This document shows, piece by piece, positions 38,201 through 47,943 of a stretch of 64,000 nucleotides of DNA. The notes under the pieces were generated by a model. The model worked only from the letters and a program-made list of their open reading frames with translations, was not told the DNA's origin and did not search any database. The stretch spans positions 18,945 to 82,944 of the forward strand of contig WRMW01000008.1 in assembly GCA_009776955.1 (NCBI GenBank). The letters run 5' to 3'. Source of the stretch: Clostridiales bacterium (GTDB lineage Bacteria > Bacillota > Clostridia > Peptostreptococcales > Anaerovoracaceae). The first letter of the stretch is position 1, and each line of letters opens with the position of its first letter. Made by a program: the position numbers and the translations under genes.

Positions 38201-39923
38201 TGAGATCAACGGCGTTTCCGCTGGCACGATGACGCTTGCCGTCAATGAAAAATTTCCAAAGATCAAGATAGTGACGGAGCGGCTGAACCTTTCGCGTCCA
38301 GAGGATATCGCACGGGTCACGGCAACAAGCAACGACGGCGCCATATGCACGGTCGAACGCATCGAGGTCGTGTCCTCGAACAAAGCTTCGTATGTGGCCG
38401 TGCAGGGCGTGGACGGCAGGGACGGCTTGATGCTCACCTCTACTGCGAAAAAAGGAAGCGTCAGAGTGGAGGTGACGGTCAAGGCGGCAGGCTACGAAAG
38501 GCTTTCCAAAAATGGAAGCCCGACAGAGGGCACAAGTTTCAGAGCCACGGTAAAAATAGTAAACGACGTGCCGAGGCTCAGGCTTTCGACAAGCTTATTG
38601 AGGATGGCGGGCACGGCGCCGGCAACAGTCCGACTGGAATCGGCAGTCAAAAAGAGGGCGCTCGAAAGCTGGGGCGCAATAACGGCGATAAGGCTTGCCA
38701 AAGCGGGCGAGCTTACAGCGTCGCAGACCAAGAAAGCCCTTGGCGGCATTGTTTTGGAGCGTACGGGAAAAGATGCGTTTGCCATAAACTTTGACCGTCC
38801 AGAGGATGTCAAGGCGGGTACAGTCTTTGTCGCGGTGGATATTGACGGAGGAGCGAGGCCTGTCATTCTGCCTCTTACGATGAAAACAATAAACCCTGCC
38901 AAATCCACGATGACCGCCAGCCCCAGAAGCGTCGCATGGAACAGGAACCAGCCGAATGAGACGACACCCATAGCACTCGGCTCGAACCAGAGCAATCTTG
39001 TATTTGAAGCGGGGAATATTGGGGTGGAGCTCGTCACTGGCAGCGGCAAGTCGGAAAAAGTCGGCACGCTCCCGTTGTATATAGATATAGCGGAACGCCT
39101 CGACAACCAAGTGGTGCTTAGCCTGAACAATGGCGAGCTTGAAGACCATCTTGGCAATGGCGGCACGTGGCCTAAGGGCGGGAAACACAGGCTTAGGATA
39201 GCCGACGATGCCACCGGAAAGAAGGTGCATGTGACCCTCACGATTGCCGACCGGCCTGCTTCGGCAATCATCTCCCTTAGGGGCAGGATAGATATCGCAA
39301 ATCCGGATTCGGCCATAACGGCGACTGTGCGGTTGCGGAACACCACGGCGCCCGTAAGAAGCGTTGCGCTCAGCAGTAGCGACTTTGAAGCCCGGTACAG
39401 CGAGGGCAATACCTTTGCCATCATGGCAGGCCATAGGTTTGTCGTGCCGGTCAAGCAAAGCGTCACTGCCACGATCACGCTAGAGAACGACGAAGTCCTG
39501 ACCCGTAACATAAACATAACTCCAAGACAGGGCACTCTCAGGGCGTGGCAGAGCAGAAGCGCCGTGACCTTGTACAAGGATAGGCCTCTGGAAGGCGAGC
39601 AAGTGGGTCTAAAGCTGAGGAAGCCGGACGGCGCAGTGCTCGGCGTGGTGCAGATACGTGAAGCGAGCCAAAAGCCCTTTGTGGGCGACGGCTTCAGGCT
39701 TGAGCGGAACGGCGCAAACGACTGGAGCATCTATTTTGCGTGGGGCGAGCCTCCGATACCCGCAAAAGGCAGTAAACTGGCTTCGCGATACACCGTCGGG
39801 ATAGAACTTTGGGCTGAGGGGACTTACAGGATGGAAGGCGGACGCGCGGCCCCGCTTAGGGATGATCGGAATCGAGCAAAAACCAAACCGAGAATCGTAA
39901 ACGTCCGTGTGAATATCCGGTAG
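35283..39923 (+). CDS. Large secreted subtilase (S8 family) with C-terminal repeat domains
   Basis: Signal peptide, catalytic triad regions VAVIDSGIKEHEDM, GHGTFVSSMVSA, MSGTSMAAPQVAAVAAL; Ig-like (He_PIG) module and ~6 divergent C-terminal repeats. Start is GTG 35283 or TTG 35316. Confidence 0.92.
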   Translation: MQKTHPNRRVDLSVRREVFHRFVAWGLTFALVAAIASVGTFAETDQGEVASGIAMGEAEQSDEAEQPSEQGEADDEGTDDIGDDGADNEGYPEAITPANDVDDNPDQEALDQIMALMSDDEPDESAYDGYIVVVKPEEVSGDMAGAASEDPVAGNLFAVESPEEALEFAEPEQIIAIEPNFILMPLEFPQTAPEDPYYKDGLQWNLSGDFGVDALGAWSRELSGTGVRVAVIDSGIKEHEDMEPIKDGYRFGNSGTLLGTFAQGGYAVVDDDYLSTHRSAGHGTFVSSMVSAKTNNGVGIAGLAYGAEVVPYKVLGRTLNASFLDLAAALNHIAQHNEQNPESKIEVVNMSLGAASSAKPTSLQGSIDALDEQGVIMVASAGNGADNNTTNIMYPAGNDSVVGVASIDEDGIRADNSQTNDSVDIAAPGVLIYGLSYASPTSYRTMSGTSMAAPQVAAVAALAKEMDPDIDHEEFMDLLERTSKAPTDGDTGKTPEYGFGLLDAASLVKEYNRYTIKHSYDDVIDESLTVRGYAKTDEQSFTASLAMADVGDPKRGYMVESCTLNGVPIDLSLTYVLVEDEDVLVVDYVIDEGQLCTIEFEYEIHNDSLDGTDAEITATYDDAAIESGDVVFKGGELVVTVEAEGADAYAYAWAVDGEPVSADGASYSMFLGDGDYKSVEVFCKVRGVSLPAVITESLPDGKVGEEYNATLEATGTEPIEWGIAGGSEAGGLWIGGGMPGGLSLNSQTGEISGMPTAEGIFSFTAMAGNIAGDDTMELSIKIDAVPEPDMTATLSLMPSHAIIFDIGETAVFEAFYSADAYDPELVKWEAEGDAGDFITIDDSGKAIALVQATIDGLSEARTVRIRATYNEAYIATATVTLLPPDEGEDDGSPAVRLLATKATINLAKTEGTMVPLHITRRLEPPSGGGNGTYDVVFTGKGAESFTGFVRDSRFLEILAAEGTKKGTYKKIGVEINGVSAGTMTLAVNEKFPKIKIVTERLNLSRPEDIARVTATSNDGAICTVERIEVVSSNKASYVAVQGVDGRDGLMLTSTAKKGSVRVEVTVKAAGYERLSKNGSPTEGTSFRATVKIVNDVPRLRLSTSLLRMAGTAPATVRLESAVKKRALESWGAITAIRLAKAGELTASQTKKALGGIVLERTGKDAFAINFDRPEDVKAGTVFVAVDIDGGARPVILPLTMKTINPAKSTMTASPRSVAWNRNQPNETTPIALGSNQSNLVFEAGNIGVELVTGSGKSEKVGTLPLYIDIAERLDNQVVLSLNNGELEDHLGNGGTWPKGGKHRLRIADDATGKKVHVTLTIADRPASAIISLRGRIDIANPDSAITATVRLRNTTAPVRSVALSSSDFEARYSEGNTFAIMAGHRFVVPVKQSVTATITLENDEVLTRNINITPRQGTLRAWQSRSAVTLYKDRPLEGEQVGLKLRKPDGAVLGVVQIREASQKPFVGDGFRLERNGANDWSIYFAWGEPPIPAKGSKLASRYTVGIELWAEGTYRMEGGRAAPLRDDRNRAKTKPRIVNVRVNIR
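37959..39923 (+). repeat. Array of about six divergent ~95-120 aa C-terminal domains in S8 protease
   Basis: Units begin near 37959, 38256, 38571, 38901, 39258, 39531, e.g. VRLLATKATINLA, IKIVTERLNLSRP, LRLSTSLLRMAG; similar units in the 60499-63876 protein. Confidence 0.5.
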
Positions 39924-39951
39924 CGTATAGGCCAAGGGGGGAATCTGAGGC

Positions 39952-42900
39952 ATGAAACGGTTGCAACTCAATAAAGTTATTTCGATATTGTTGCTATCGG
40001 CGATGATGGCGATGTTTGTGCCGTTGTCGGGCATGGCGCTGATGGATGCCGGCGAAGGAATAGGGTCGGATGCCGGCGGCGAAACGGAGCACGGCGGTGG
40101 AGCGGAGCACGGCAACGAATCAGATGCGAGGCCGGATGCCCACGACTGCCTGGACGGGGATGGCGAAGCTCCGGAATGCGATTTGGAGCATGGCGAAGAA
40201 GCTGATATAGAAGCAGGCATAGAAGCGGATGTAACAGATGAAACACTCACAGACGGGGACGGTATTCTCGAACCGCCCATGGTGCAGGCTTTTGCAGGGG
40301 ACTCGGAAGAAAGCGACGAGGAGCTGGCGCCGCTGGCAGACCATCCCTGGAGCGGCTCTACTCCGCCCACGGTCGCTGGCGGCGATACGGTGACGCTCGG
40401 CGGCTCGCCGTCCGGCACGCTTGACATTCCGATCGGCGCGACCGTCACCATGAACGGCGTGGCCGCAGAAACAACGGCAGGTCTTACCCTGAATATCGGC
40501 GCGGGAGCGACAGTTATATGGGACGCGATCCTTGCCGGCTCGTCGTCGGCGTACCTCGTATCCCTGACAGGAAGCGGCACGTTCGAGATGAGGGAATCGA
40601 AAATTGCGAATATGGGGACGCCGGGCGGCGGCATAAGCATAGGGGGCAATGTGGCCGTCAATATCGGCAGCGGCGCCTCGGTTTTCTCCGATGTGCGCGG
40701 CAACCCCATCCGTGTCAATGCGGGTGGCGTCACCATCACCATAGGCCCTGGCGGGCTGGTCGAGAGCCTTGGGGCGAACTCCGCCGACCCCAACGCCGCC
40801 ATACAGGTCAATAATAATTTGCCGAACGTCACCATAAACGTGAACGGCGGCTCAGTGGTTTCAACGAATGAAGGCTATGCGATCAATGATGGCGCGGGGA
40901 CGGCTGAGGTCGGCAACACCACCGTTATCAATGTCCGCAGCGGCGTGGTAAGCGCCGACCGAGCCTGCGCGATTCACTCCACAGGTTCGGGTTCCGTCGC
41001 GAATATAAGCGGAGGCTCGGTGTCGAACGCCGCCGCCAACAATCTCAACCCCGCAATCAACATGAACGCCGGCTCAGGCTCCGGCATCGACAATATAAAT
41101 ATCAGCGGCGGCACGGTGCAGTCGAGGACGGCTGCGGGGTGGGCTGTTCAGACGAAAGGCAATGTGGTGGTCAGCGGCGGCCTTGTCACCGCAGTGAACG
41201 GGCGCGCGATAAACCTCGCCGGCATGACGTCCAAGGCCACGGTCACGGACGGAAGGGTGGAGGCGACAGGCAACGGCACGGCCATAAGCACGTCGACCAC
41301 AGCCCTAGGCGAAGTGGTCAATACCTCCGTGGTCGTATCGGGCGGGGCGGTCTGTTCGGAAGCCGGCCTTGCGATCAATGTCACGGGCGCGAACTCCATC
41401 GTCGAGGTGAGCGGCGGCTCGGTTTCGACTGAGGCTACGATGTCCACGGCCGCCGCCCAAAGGCACGCAATCAATGCATCGGGGGCGAACTCTTCCGTCA
41501 CGGTGAGCGGCGGCGAAGTCACCGCCACCTTCGGCAGGGCAATAAACGCCGCTGCGGGCGTCACGGTAGGCGACGGGTTTGTGTTCGCATATGGCACGGG
41601 GATGGCCGATGTGGTGCAGGGCTCCCCTTTCGCCGGGCCTTCCCTGCCCGCAATAGTGGTGGCATGGAATCAGGCGGCAGGGCGAAGGACATACTTGTCG
41701 ATGCCGATAAACCATCAAGACTTGGTTTTTATGCCTGAAGAGTTAAGCCTTAGCGATTTCTCGTGTTTTTGGTATAACGACCCGGCCACAGACAGCGCGG
41801 GAATCCGTTATATAGTGACCGCCCCGACTTCCAATGTGGGATTCTTCCCGATAGATATTGTGACCATAATCAGCGACTACGGCCTGATTTTCGACGCGAG
41901 CGACGGCAGGATGTATATGAACAATACCGGTTCCGGCGTGCCAGGGGGCGAGAATGGCGAGTTCACTGCAGGCAGGGGGTCTGTATGGGACGGGGCGCCG
42001 GCGATTCTTACCCTGAACGGCTTCTTCTGGGCTACTGCCGCCCCGATCGCGTTGACTATTATAAACGGCAACACGGAGATTGTGGCGACGCCCGGGACTT
42101 TCAACGGTTTTTCCGTAATCGGCTCGCAGGCGAGCGGCAATTCTGTTGGCATGTCCGCACCAGGTCTTGATATCACGATAGGGGGCGGCGGGAATATGAG
42201 CGTCAGCGCTGGAGAGGCCGCAGGCTCGTCTTTCGGGATAGATTGCGACGGCCTCATTTTCGGCGGCGGGACGCTGACTGCCCAAGGCTATACGAGGGCG
42301 TTGAATGCCGACAGCTTCGGCGACACGACCGATGCCTATAGATATTGGTGGGATACCGGGTACAACGATCCTGGCGGCACGGGGACGGTATACGCCGCCG
42401 ATGCCCCGCCGCCCCTTAATACGCCATATAGCCAAGACCCGTCCCACAGGTATGTCAAGTTCACCACGGTCCCGTTTGCGGTGGTGGATGACGTGAGCGT
42501 CACAGGATTGACGGGCACCCCGCTCATTACGGTACCGCAGCCGCAGAGGGCGAGGCTGACGATAAGCGGCGACAGCGTTTCGGCGGGCGGGCTTTCCGGC
42601 GTGGATGCCGGAAGCTGGTTCGCATATCTGCCTGCGGGAGTGACGGTTACTGCAAGCGCTTCGCCTGGCGGCACCCACGTCATAGAACTTACGTTTACGG
42701 GAACGCCGCTGGAAGCATCCGTTTCAGTGTTTGACATTGTAATACCCGGAAGCGCACTTGCAGGGGGCGGAAGCCTTGCTGTGTTTTTCAACCCTGACGC
42801 GGGGTTCAATATAACGGCGATTTATGATCTGCTCGTGACTGCCGGCGACGGCGGCGCCATAGCGGACATCAGCACAAGCACAGGGAAGTACCGTGCTGCC

Positions 42901-43257
42901 ACCGCCATAAGCGTGTCGGCAAATGCGGATGCAGGCTACCGTTTCACACAATGGACGGCAAGCGGCGTGGAATTGGGGAGCGGGGCAGCAAGAACGGCCA
43001 CAGTAGCGTTCCCCATGCCTGCCGAGAGGGTGGTCCTTACGGCCAACTTTGCGCGCATAACTCCCCCGGGCGGCGGTGGCGGCGGCGGCGGCGGGCATCA
43101 TATAGTTTCCGGTGCAGATGCGGCTCTGCCGCGCACTGGCGACGATAGAAACATGCAGGGCTGGGTGATGGCGCTGCTGGCATCTGTGATGGGGCTGGTC
43201 TTTGTCGGTATTTTCGTTGCTTGGAAAAAACGGTTTGACATAAACCAGGGTTTTTAG
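39952..43257 (+). CDS. LPxTG-anchored surface protein with beta-helix-like repeats and InlB-type repeat
   Basis: Signal peptide; repeated VSGGxVxxxxGxAI units; YDLLVTAGDGGAIADISTSTGKY...YRFTQWTASG repeat; C-terminal LPRTG-TM-KKR sorting signal. Confidence 0.88.
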   Translation: MKRLQLNKVISILLLSAMMAMFVPLSGMALMDAGEGIGSDAGGETEHGGGAEHGNESDARPDAHDCLDGDGEAPECDLEHGEEADIEAGIEADVTDETLTDGDGILEPPMVQAFAGDSEESDEELAPLADHPWSGSTPPTVAGGDTVTLGGSPSGTLDIPIGATVTMNGVAAETTAGLTLNIGAGATVIWDAILAGSSSAYLVSLTGSGTFEMRESKIANMGTPGGGISIGGNVAVNIGSGASVFSDVRGNPIRVNAGGVTITIGPGGLVESLGANSADPNAAIQVNNNLPNVTINVNGGSVVSTNEGYAINDGAGTAEVGNTTVINVRSGVVSADRACAIHSTGSGSVANISGGSVSNAAANNLNPAINMNAGSGSGIDNINISGGTVQSRTAAGWAVQTKGNVVVSGGLVTAVNGRAINLAGMTSKATVTDGRVEATGNGTAISTSTTALGEVVNTSVVVSGGAVCSEAGLAINVTGANSIVEVSGGSVSTEATMSTAAAQRHAINASGANSSVTVSGGEVTATFGRAINAAAGVTVGDGFVFAYGTGMADVVQGSPFAGPSLPAIVVAWNQAAGRRTYLSMPINHQDLVFMPEELSLSDFSCFWYNDPATDSAGIRYIVTAPTSNVGFFPIDIVTIISDYGLIFDASDGRMYMNNTGSGVPGGENGEFTAGRGSVWDGAPAILTLNGFFWATAAPIALTIINGNTEIVATPGTFNGFSVIGSQASGNSVGMSAPGLDITIGGGGNMSVSAGEAAGSSFGIDCDGLIFGGGTLTAQGYTRALNADSFGDTTDAYRYWWDTGYNDPGGTGTVYAADAPPPLNTPYSQDPSHRYVKFTTVPFAVVDDVSVTGLTGTPLITVPQPQRARLTISGDSVSAGGLSGVDAGSWFAYLPAGVTVTASASPGGTHVIELTFTGTPLEASVSVFDIVIPGSALAGGGSLAVFFNPDAGFNITAIYDLLVTAGDGGAIADISTSTGKYRAATAISVSANADAGYRFTQWTASGVELGSGAARTATVAFPMPAERVVLTANFARITPPGGGGGGGGGHHIVSGADAALPRTGDDRNMQGWVMALLASVMGLVFVGIFVAWKKRFDINQGF

Positions 43258-43264
43258 GTATACT
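43235..43264 (+). promoter_or_regulatory. Sigma70-type promoter for rplM-rpsI
   Basis: TTGACA-18 bp-TATACT, inside the 3' end of the preceding gene. Confidence 0.75.
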
Positions 43265-43269
43265 CCCCT

Positions 43270-43467
43270 TTGCGTGCCTGAAAAGGCAGGCGTGGTACAG
43301 GCTGGACATCAAACCGGCCGAGGCCAAGACGTTAGCGGCTCCGGGAGACCGGATAGCGGCGCCGAAAAAGATTGGGGAGGGTGCGGACAGGTTCCGTGCG
43401 TACCGCAATCGGAGTAGGCAGAGACGGGACTCTAAAGCAGGGTTCTGCAATACGGAGGTTCAGAAAA
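43270..43467 (+). promoter_or_regulatory. Long structured 5' leader of rplM (candidate L13-type ribosomal protein leader)
   Basis: ~200 nt GC-rich leader with hairpins TGCCT-GAAA-AGGCA, TCCGG-GAGA-CCGGA, GCAG-GGTT-CTGC. Confidence 0.5.
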
Positions 43468-43914
43468 ATGAGCACAGGCAGTTTTATTGCGAAGCCTCAT
43501 GAGGTTGAGCGCAAGTGGTATGTGGTGGACGCTGAGGGGAAGACCCTCGGGCGGCTTGCCAGCGAGATCGCGGCGATACTCAGGGGTAAGAAGAAGCCTA
43601 TCTACACACCGCACGTCGACACGGGCGACTATGTCATCGTGATCAATGCGGAAAAAGTGGAAGTGACGGGCAAGAAGCGGCAGGAAAAAATCTACAAGCG
43701 ATATACAGGGTATCCGGGCGGGCTGCGTGAGATAACTTTCGACAAGCTTTTGGCGAGAAAGCCGGAGCAGATAGTGCGGCATGCGGTCAAAGGGATGATG
43801 CCGAGCGGCAGGCTTGGCCGTCAGATGTACAAGAAACTCAAGGTTTATGTCGGGGCGGAGCATCCGCATACGGCACAGAAGCCGGAAGTCTGGAATTTTG
43901 AGGAGGGCAGATAA
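43468..43914 (+). CDS. rplM: 50S ribosomal protein L13
   Basis: [48 protein letters not shown]. Confidence 0.98.
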   Translation: MSTGSFIAKPHEVERKWYVVDAEGKTLGRLASEIAAILRGKKKPIYTPHVDTGDYVIVINAEKVEVTGKKRQEKIYKRYTGYPGGLREITFDKLLARKPEQIVRHAVKGMMPSGRLGRQMYKKLKVYVGAEHPHTAQKPEVWNFEEGR

Positions 43915-44313
43915 ATGGCAGCGAAAATGCAATACCCCGCAACGGGCAGAAGGAAGTCGTCGGTCGCCAGAGTCCGCCTTATGCAGGGAACCGGCGAGAT
44001 AACCATCAACGGCAGGCCTATGGACGAATATTTCGGCATGGAGCTTCTAAGGCAGGAAGTGAAGCGGCCGCTTGTTCTGACGGATACAGATGGCAAATTC
44101 GATATCATAGCGCGTGTTTCCGGCGGCGGCACCACAGGCCAGGCGGGGGCGCTCAGGCACGGTATAGCACGTGCTCTCTGCAAGGTCGATGAGGAGGCCT
44201 ACAGGCGTGTGCTTAAAGATGGCGGTTACCTGACGCGTGATCCGCGCATGAAGGAGCGCAAGAAGTACGGGCTGAAGAAGGCGAGGAGAGCCAGCCAGTT
44301 CTCTAAGCGTTAA
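43915..44313 (+). CDS. rpsI: 30S ribosomal protein S9
   Basis: [38 protein letters not shown], ending [12 protein letters not shown]. Confidence 0.98.
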   Translation: MAAKMQYPATGRRKSSVARVRLMQGTGEITINGRPMDEYFGMELLRQEVKRPLVLTDTDGKFDIIARVSGGGTTGQAGALRHGIARALCKVDEEAYRRVLKDGGYLTRDPRMKERKKYGLKKARRASQFSKR

Positions 44314-44335
44314 AATCGTTCGGGAGGTCTTAAAT

Positions 44336-46258
44336 ATGGCGAAGAAACAATTCAAGGCTGAGTCCAAGCGGCTTTTGGACTTGATGATCAATTCCGTCTA
44401 TACGCACAAGGAGATTTTTCTGCGTGAGCTTATCAGCAATGCAAGCGACGCGATAGACAAGCTCTACTACAAGATATTGACGGAAAAGATAACGGGCGTT
44501 TCAAAAAAGGACTTTTTTGTACGGCTCGCTCTAGATGAGGACGCCCGCACCATCACCATTTCTGACAACGGAATCGGCATGACGAAGCCGGAACTCGAGG
44601 AAAACCTTGGAACCATTGCGAAAAGCGGCTCCCTATTGTTCAAGAGCGAGGAAGCCACGGAAAAGGCCGCAAGCAAGATAGACATTATCGGGCAGTTTGG
44701 CGTGGGATTTTACAGCGCGTTTATGGTTTCATCGAGGATACGCGTGGTGTCGAAAGCCTATGGCGAGGAACAGGCGTGGGTCTGGGAGTCGGACGGCGCG
44801 GACGGCTACACGATAAAGGAGAGCGACAAGGCGGAGGTCGGCACGGAAATAACCCTTTTCGTCAAGGAGGACACCGACGAGGAGAAGTACGGGGAGTTTC
44901 TGTCGGCGTGGCGCGTGAAGTCGCTGGTCAAGCGCTACTCGGACTATATCCGCTACCCGATATTGATGGTTGCGGAAAAATCCAGAATGATAGAGCCGGC
45001 AGAGGGCGCCCCTGAAGACGCGCCGCCGGAATACGAAACGTATATAGAGGAAGAAACCTTGAACTCCATGGTGCCGCTGTGGAAGCGTCAGCGCAGCAAG
45101 ATAACCGAGGAGGAGTATGCGGAGTTTTACAAGGGCAAGTTCAGCGACTTCGAGGATCCGCTCAAGGTAATCCATACGGGCGTAGAGGGCGTCATCAGCT
45201 ACGATGCGCTGCTGTTTATCCCGTCGCGCGCGCCCTATGGGTATTACACCAAGGATTTTGAGAAGGGCCTGCAGCTCTATTCGAGCAATGTGATGATAAT
45301 GGACAAGGCAGCGGATCTGCTGCCGGACTATTTCAGCTTTGTGAAGGGTGTCGTGGACTCGCAGGATCTCTCGCTCAATATAAGCCGCGAACTGCTGCAG
45401 CACGACCGGCAGATGAAGGCCATCGCGCAGCGTTTGGAAAAGAAGATAAAGAGCGAGCTTGAAACGATGCTCGGCACAGACCGCGAAACTTACGAAAAAT
45501 TTTGGGAGGCCTTTGGGCTGCAGATAAAATTTGGGCTTTATGACGGTTACGGCACGGCGAAGGAAAAGATACAAGACCTTGTGCTGTATTATTCTAGCTC
45601 GGAGAAAAAGCTTGTCACTTTCGGCGAGTACGTGTCGCGTATGCCCGAGGACCAGAAATACATCTACTATGCGACGGGCGAGAGCGTCGAGAAGATAGAC
45701 AAGCTGCCTCAGACGGAGCTGCTCAAGGACAAGGGCTACGAGATACTTTACGGCGCCGACCAAGTCGACGAGTTTGCCTTGAAGATGACGCGCGAGTACG
45801 AGGGCAAGGAGTTCAAGTCTGTGTCGGAGGGCGACCTCGGGCTTGAGGAAAGCGAGGAGGACAAGAAGAAAGCCGAGAAGAAGGCGGAGAAATATGCGGA
45901 CGTGCTGGCCGAGATCAAGAAGGCGCTCGGCGAGAAGGTGACGGACGTACGGCTCTCCAAGCGGCTCAAGTCCCATCCGGTGGTGCTGGTTTCCGAAGGC
46001 GGCCTTTCGCTGGAGATGGAGAAGATACTCAAGCAGATGCCTGGCGCGGAAAAGGAGCATATCAAAGCCGAGCGCGTCTTGGAGATAAACGCCGATCACA
46101 AGGTGCTGAAAGCTCTCGGCAAAATCTACGAAAGCGACAAGAAAAAGATAGCGAAATATGCGGACATACTCTACGCCCAAGCGCTTCTTATGGAGGGCAT
46201 GCAGATTGATGACCCCGTTGCGTTCTGTAACGCTGTTTGCGACCTTATCGAGCCATAA
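44336..46258 (+). CDS. htpG: Molecular chaperone HtpG (Hsp90)
   Basis: FKAESKRLLDLMINSVYTHKEIFLRELISNASDAIDKL, DNGIGMTKPELEENLGTIAKSG, GQFGVGFYSAFMV. Confidence 0.97.
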   Translation: MAKKQFKAESKRLLDLMINSVYTHKEIFLRELISNASDAIDKLYYKILTEKITGVSKKDFFVRLALDEDARTITISDNGIGMTKPELEENLGTIAKSGSLLFKSEEATEKAASKIDIIGQFGVGFYSAFMVSSRIRVVSKAYGEEQAWVWESDGADGYTIKESDKAEVGTEITLFVKEDTDEEKYGEFLSAWRVKSLVKRYSDYIRYPILMVAEKSRMIEPAEGAPEDAPPEYETYIEEETLNSMVPLWKRQRSKITEEEYAEFYKGKFSDFEDPLKVIHTGVEGVISYDALLFIPSRAPYGYYTKDFEKGLQLYSSNVMIMDKAADLLPDYFSFVKGVVDSQDLSLNISRELLQHDRQMKAIAQRLEKKIKSELETMLGTDRETYEKFWEAFGLQIKFGLYDGYGTAKEKIQDLVLYYSSSEKKLVTFGEYVSRMPEDQKYIYYATGESVEKIDKLPQTELLKDKGYEILYGADQVDEFALKMTREYEGKEFKSVSEGDLGLEESEEDKKKAEKKAEKYADVLAEIKKALGEKVTDVRLSKRLKSHPVVLVSEGGLSLEMEKILKQMPGAEKEHIKAERVLEINADHKVLKALGKIYESDKKKIAKYADILYAQALLMEGMQIDDPVAFCNAVCDLIEP

Positions 46259-46362
46259 GGCGACAGGCTCTTCGATTTTTTGCATGCGGCCCGTGATTTG
46301 AAAAAGTTGCGGGCCGCGCTCTATTTATTAAACAAAAATCCCAAAGAAAACCCGCTTTTCCG

Positions 46363-46391
46363 TTGACATCAAACTGTAAAACAATTAGACT
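46363..46391 (+). promoter_or_regulatory. Promoter of VAO/CCG operon
   Basis: TTGACA-17 bp-TAGACT. Confidence 0.7.
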
Positions 46392-46397
46392 GAATGC

Positions 46398-46414
46398 ATT
46401 CGGTGAAAACCGAA
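46398..46414. promoter_or_regulatory. Candidate TetR operator 1
   Basis: aTTCGGT-gaaa-ACCGAA perfect inverted repeat immediately downstream of the -10; shares ATTCGGTGAA with the site at 58280. Confidence 0.5.
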
Positions 46415-46455
46415 AAAATCAATCGAAAAACTGGAAGTGAGAGGAGGAAAGCTAT

Positions 46456-47925
46456 ATGGCAACGAAGGATAGTCTTGTGACTATATTCGGCAAAGCGAAC
46501 GTGCTGGACGACCCGGCTGTGCTCGCGGCGTATGCGAAAAGCCACAGCTTCGACCCCGGGTTCAAGCCTTGGTATGTGGTCAAGCCCAAGGATTCGGAGC
46601 AGGTCGAAAAGCTTGTGAAGTGGGCGAACAAGACGAAAACGCCGCTGGTGCCGGTCAGTTCGACGGGCGTGAAGCTGAGGGGGGACAGCGTGCCCAGCGT
46701 GCCCGAGGCGGTAGTCGTCGACATGTCGGGGATGAACAAGGTGCTGAATGTGAACAGGCAGCAGCGCATGGCGGTGGTGGAGCCGGGTGTGACATACGAC
46801 CAGCTCAACAAGGAGCTTGCGAAGCAGAAGATGACCATCCCGGGAAGCCTCAAGGCGAAAGCCGGGCAGTCGGTGCTGACCGATGTGGTGGAAGCCGTCC
46901 CGAGGCTCAACCCGATGATACAATGGAACTTTTTCGATCCGCTTCGCTGTGCGGAGATAACGTGGGGCGACGGGCAGCGGATGTTCACGGGCGAGGCCGC
47001 AGGCGGCCCGCGAGACCTTGAAAAACAATGGAACAACCAGACATGGCAAGTTCTGTATATGGGGCCGTGGATGACCGATTACTTCAGGTTTGTCACGCAG
47101 GCGCAGGGCACCATGGGCATAGCCACGTGGGTGTCGCTGAAGACGGCTGTGAAGCCTTTGGTCCATCAGCTCTTTGTTGCCGAGGCGGACGACCTTGCAG
47201 CGCTTGAATCATTTGTCTACAAGGCCATGTGGACGCGCTTTCCGGACGAGATATTCATTCTCAACAGGGCACAGGCTGCGAATGTCATGGGCAAGACGGT
47301 GGAAGAGATAGAGATGTTGAAGGAAGTCCTTCCCCCATGGATAGTGGCGGTCGGCGTCGCGGGCAGGGAGATCGTCCCCGAGGTGCGTTTCGAGGCTAGG
47401 TCCAAAGACCTTATCGACATCGCGCAGGCGAATGGGCTCGATCTGAAAGAGGGCATCTCAAACCTCAGCGGCAGGGCGCTCTACGAAGAGGTGAGCGGTA
47501 CGGACAAGGGCAAGACTTACTGGAAGGACGTATATGCTGGGAGCCACCAGAACGTTTTCTTCCTGACGCAGCTCGACAAGACGGGCATGTTCCTCAAGGC
47601 CGTCCGCGAAATTGCGGAAGACCTAGGCTACCCGACAGAGGATATCGGCGTCTATATCCAGCCCAAGCACTTGGGCAGCAGTTATCACATGGAGTTCACA
47701 TTCCCCTACGATCCCGACAGCGCGAAGCAAGAAGGCCGCGTGCAGGATCTGGTGGATGCGGTCAGCGTCGCGGTTTCCGACCTTGGCGGCTATTTTTCCA
47801 GGCCATACGGCAAATGGGCGGGCATCCAGCTCAACAAGGATGCTCAGTCTGCCAGCGCCCTCAAAAAGCTGCGCGAGATCTTCGACCCCGCTGACATAAT
47901 GAACCCCGGCAAGCTGCCTATTTAG
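46456..47925 (+). CDS. FAD-binding oxidoreductase (VAO/PCMH-type, GlcD-like)
   Basis: VVKPKDSEQVEKLVKWANKTKTPLVPVSSTGVK; C-terminal LREIFDPADIMNPGKLPI. Confidence 0.85.
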   Translation: MATKDSLVTIFGKANVLDDPAVLAAYAKSHSFDPGFKPWYVVKPKDSEQVEKLVKWANKTKTPLVPVSSTGVKLRGDSVPSVPEAVVVDMSGMNKVLNVNRQQRMAVVEPGVTYDQLNKELAKQKMTIPGSLKAKAGQSVLTDVVEAVPRLNPMIQWNFFDPLRCAEITWGDGQRMFTGEAAGGPRDLEKQWNNQTWQVLYMGPWMTDYFRFVTQAQGTMGIATWVSLKTAVKPLVHQLFVAEADDLAALESFVYKAMWTRFPDEIFILNRAQAANVMGKTVEEIEMLKEVLPPWIVAVGVAGREIVPEVRFEARSKDLIDIAQANGLDLKEGISNLSGRALYEEVSGTDKGKTYWKDVYAGSHQNVFFLTQLDKTGMFLKAVREIAEDLGYPTEDIGVYIQPKHLGSSYHMEFTFPYDPDSAKQEGRVQDLVDAVSVAVSDLGGYFSRPYGKWAGIQLNKDAQSASALKKLREIFDPADIMNPGKLPI

Positions 47926-47943
47926 CGGGAAAGGAGGATAGAC

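Noticed and set aside
38492-39730. 412-aa ORF on - strand
   Set aside because: Antisense to the S8 protease repeats; no family features.
39609-40835. 408-aa ORF on - strand
   Set aside because: Spans the S8/LPRTG gene junction antisense; S/P-rich shadow translation.
41000-41600. Possible CRISPR-like periodic DNA repeats
   Set aside because: Periodicity is at protein level (VSGGxV beta-helix units) with degenerate DNA; no conserved repeat/unique spacer pattern.
44729-46285. 518-aa ORF on - strand
   Set aside because: Antisense shadow of htpG, no recognisable motifs.
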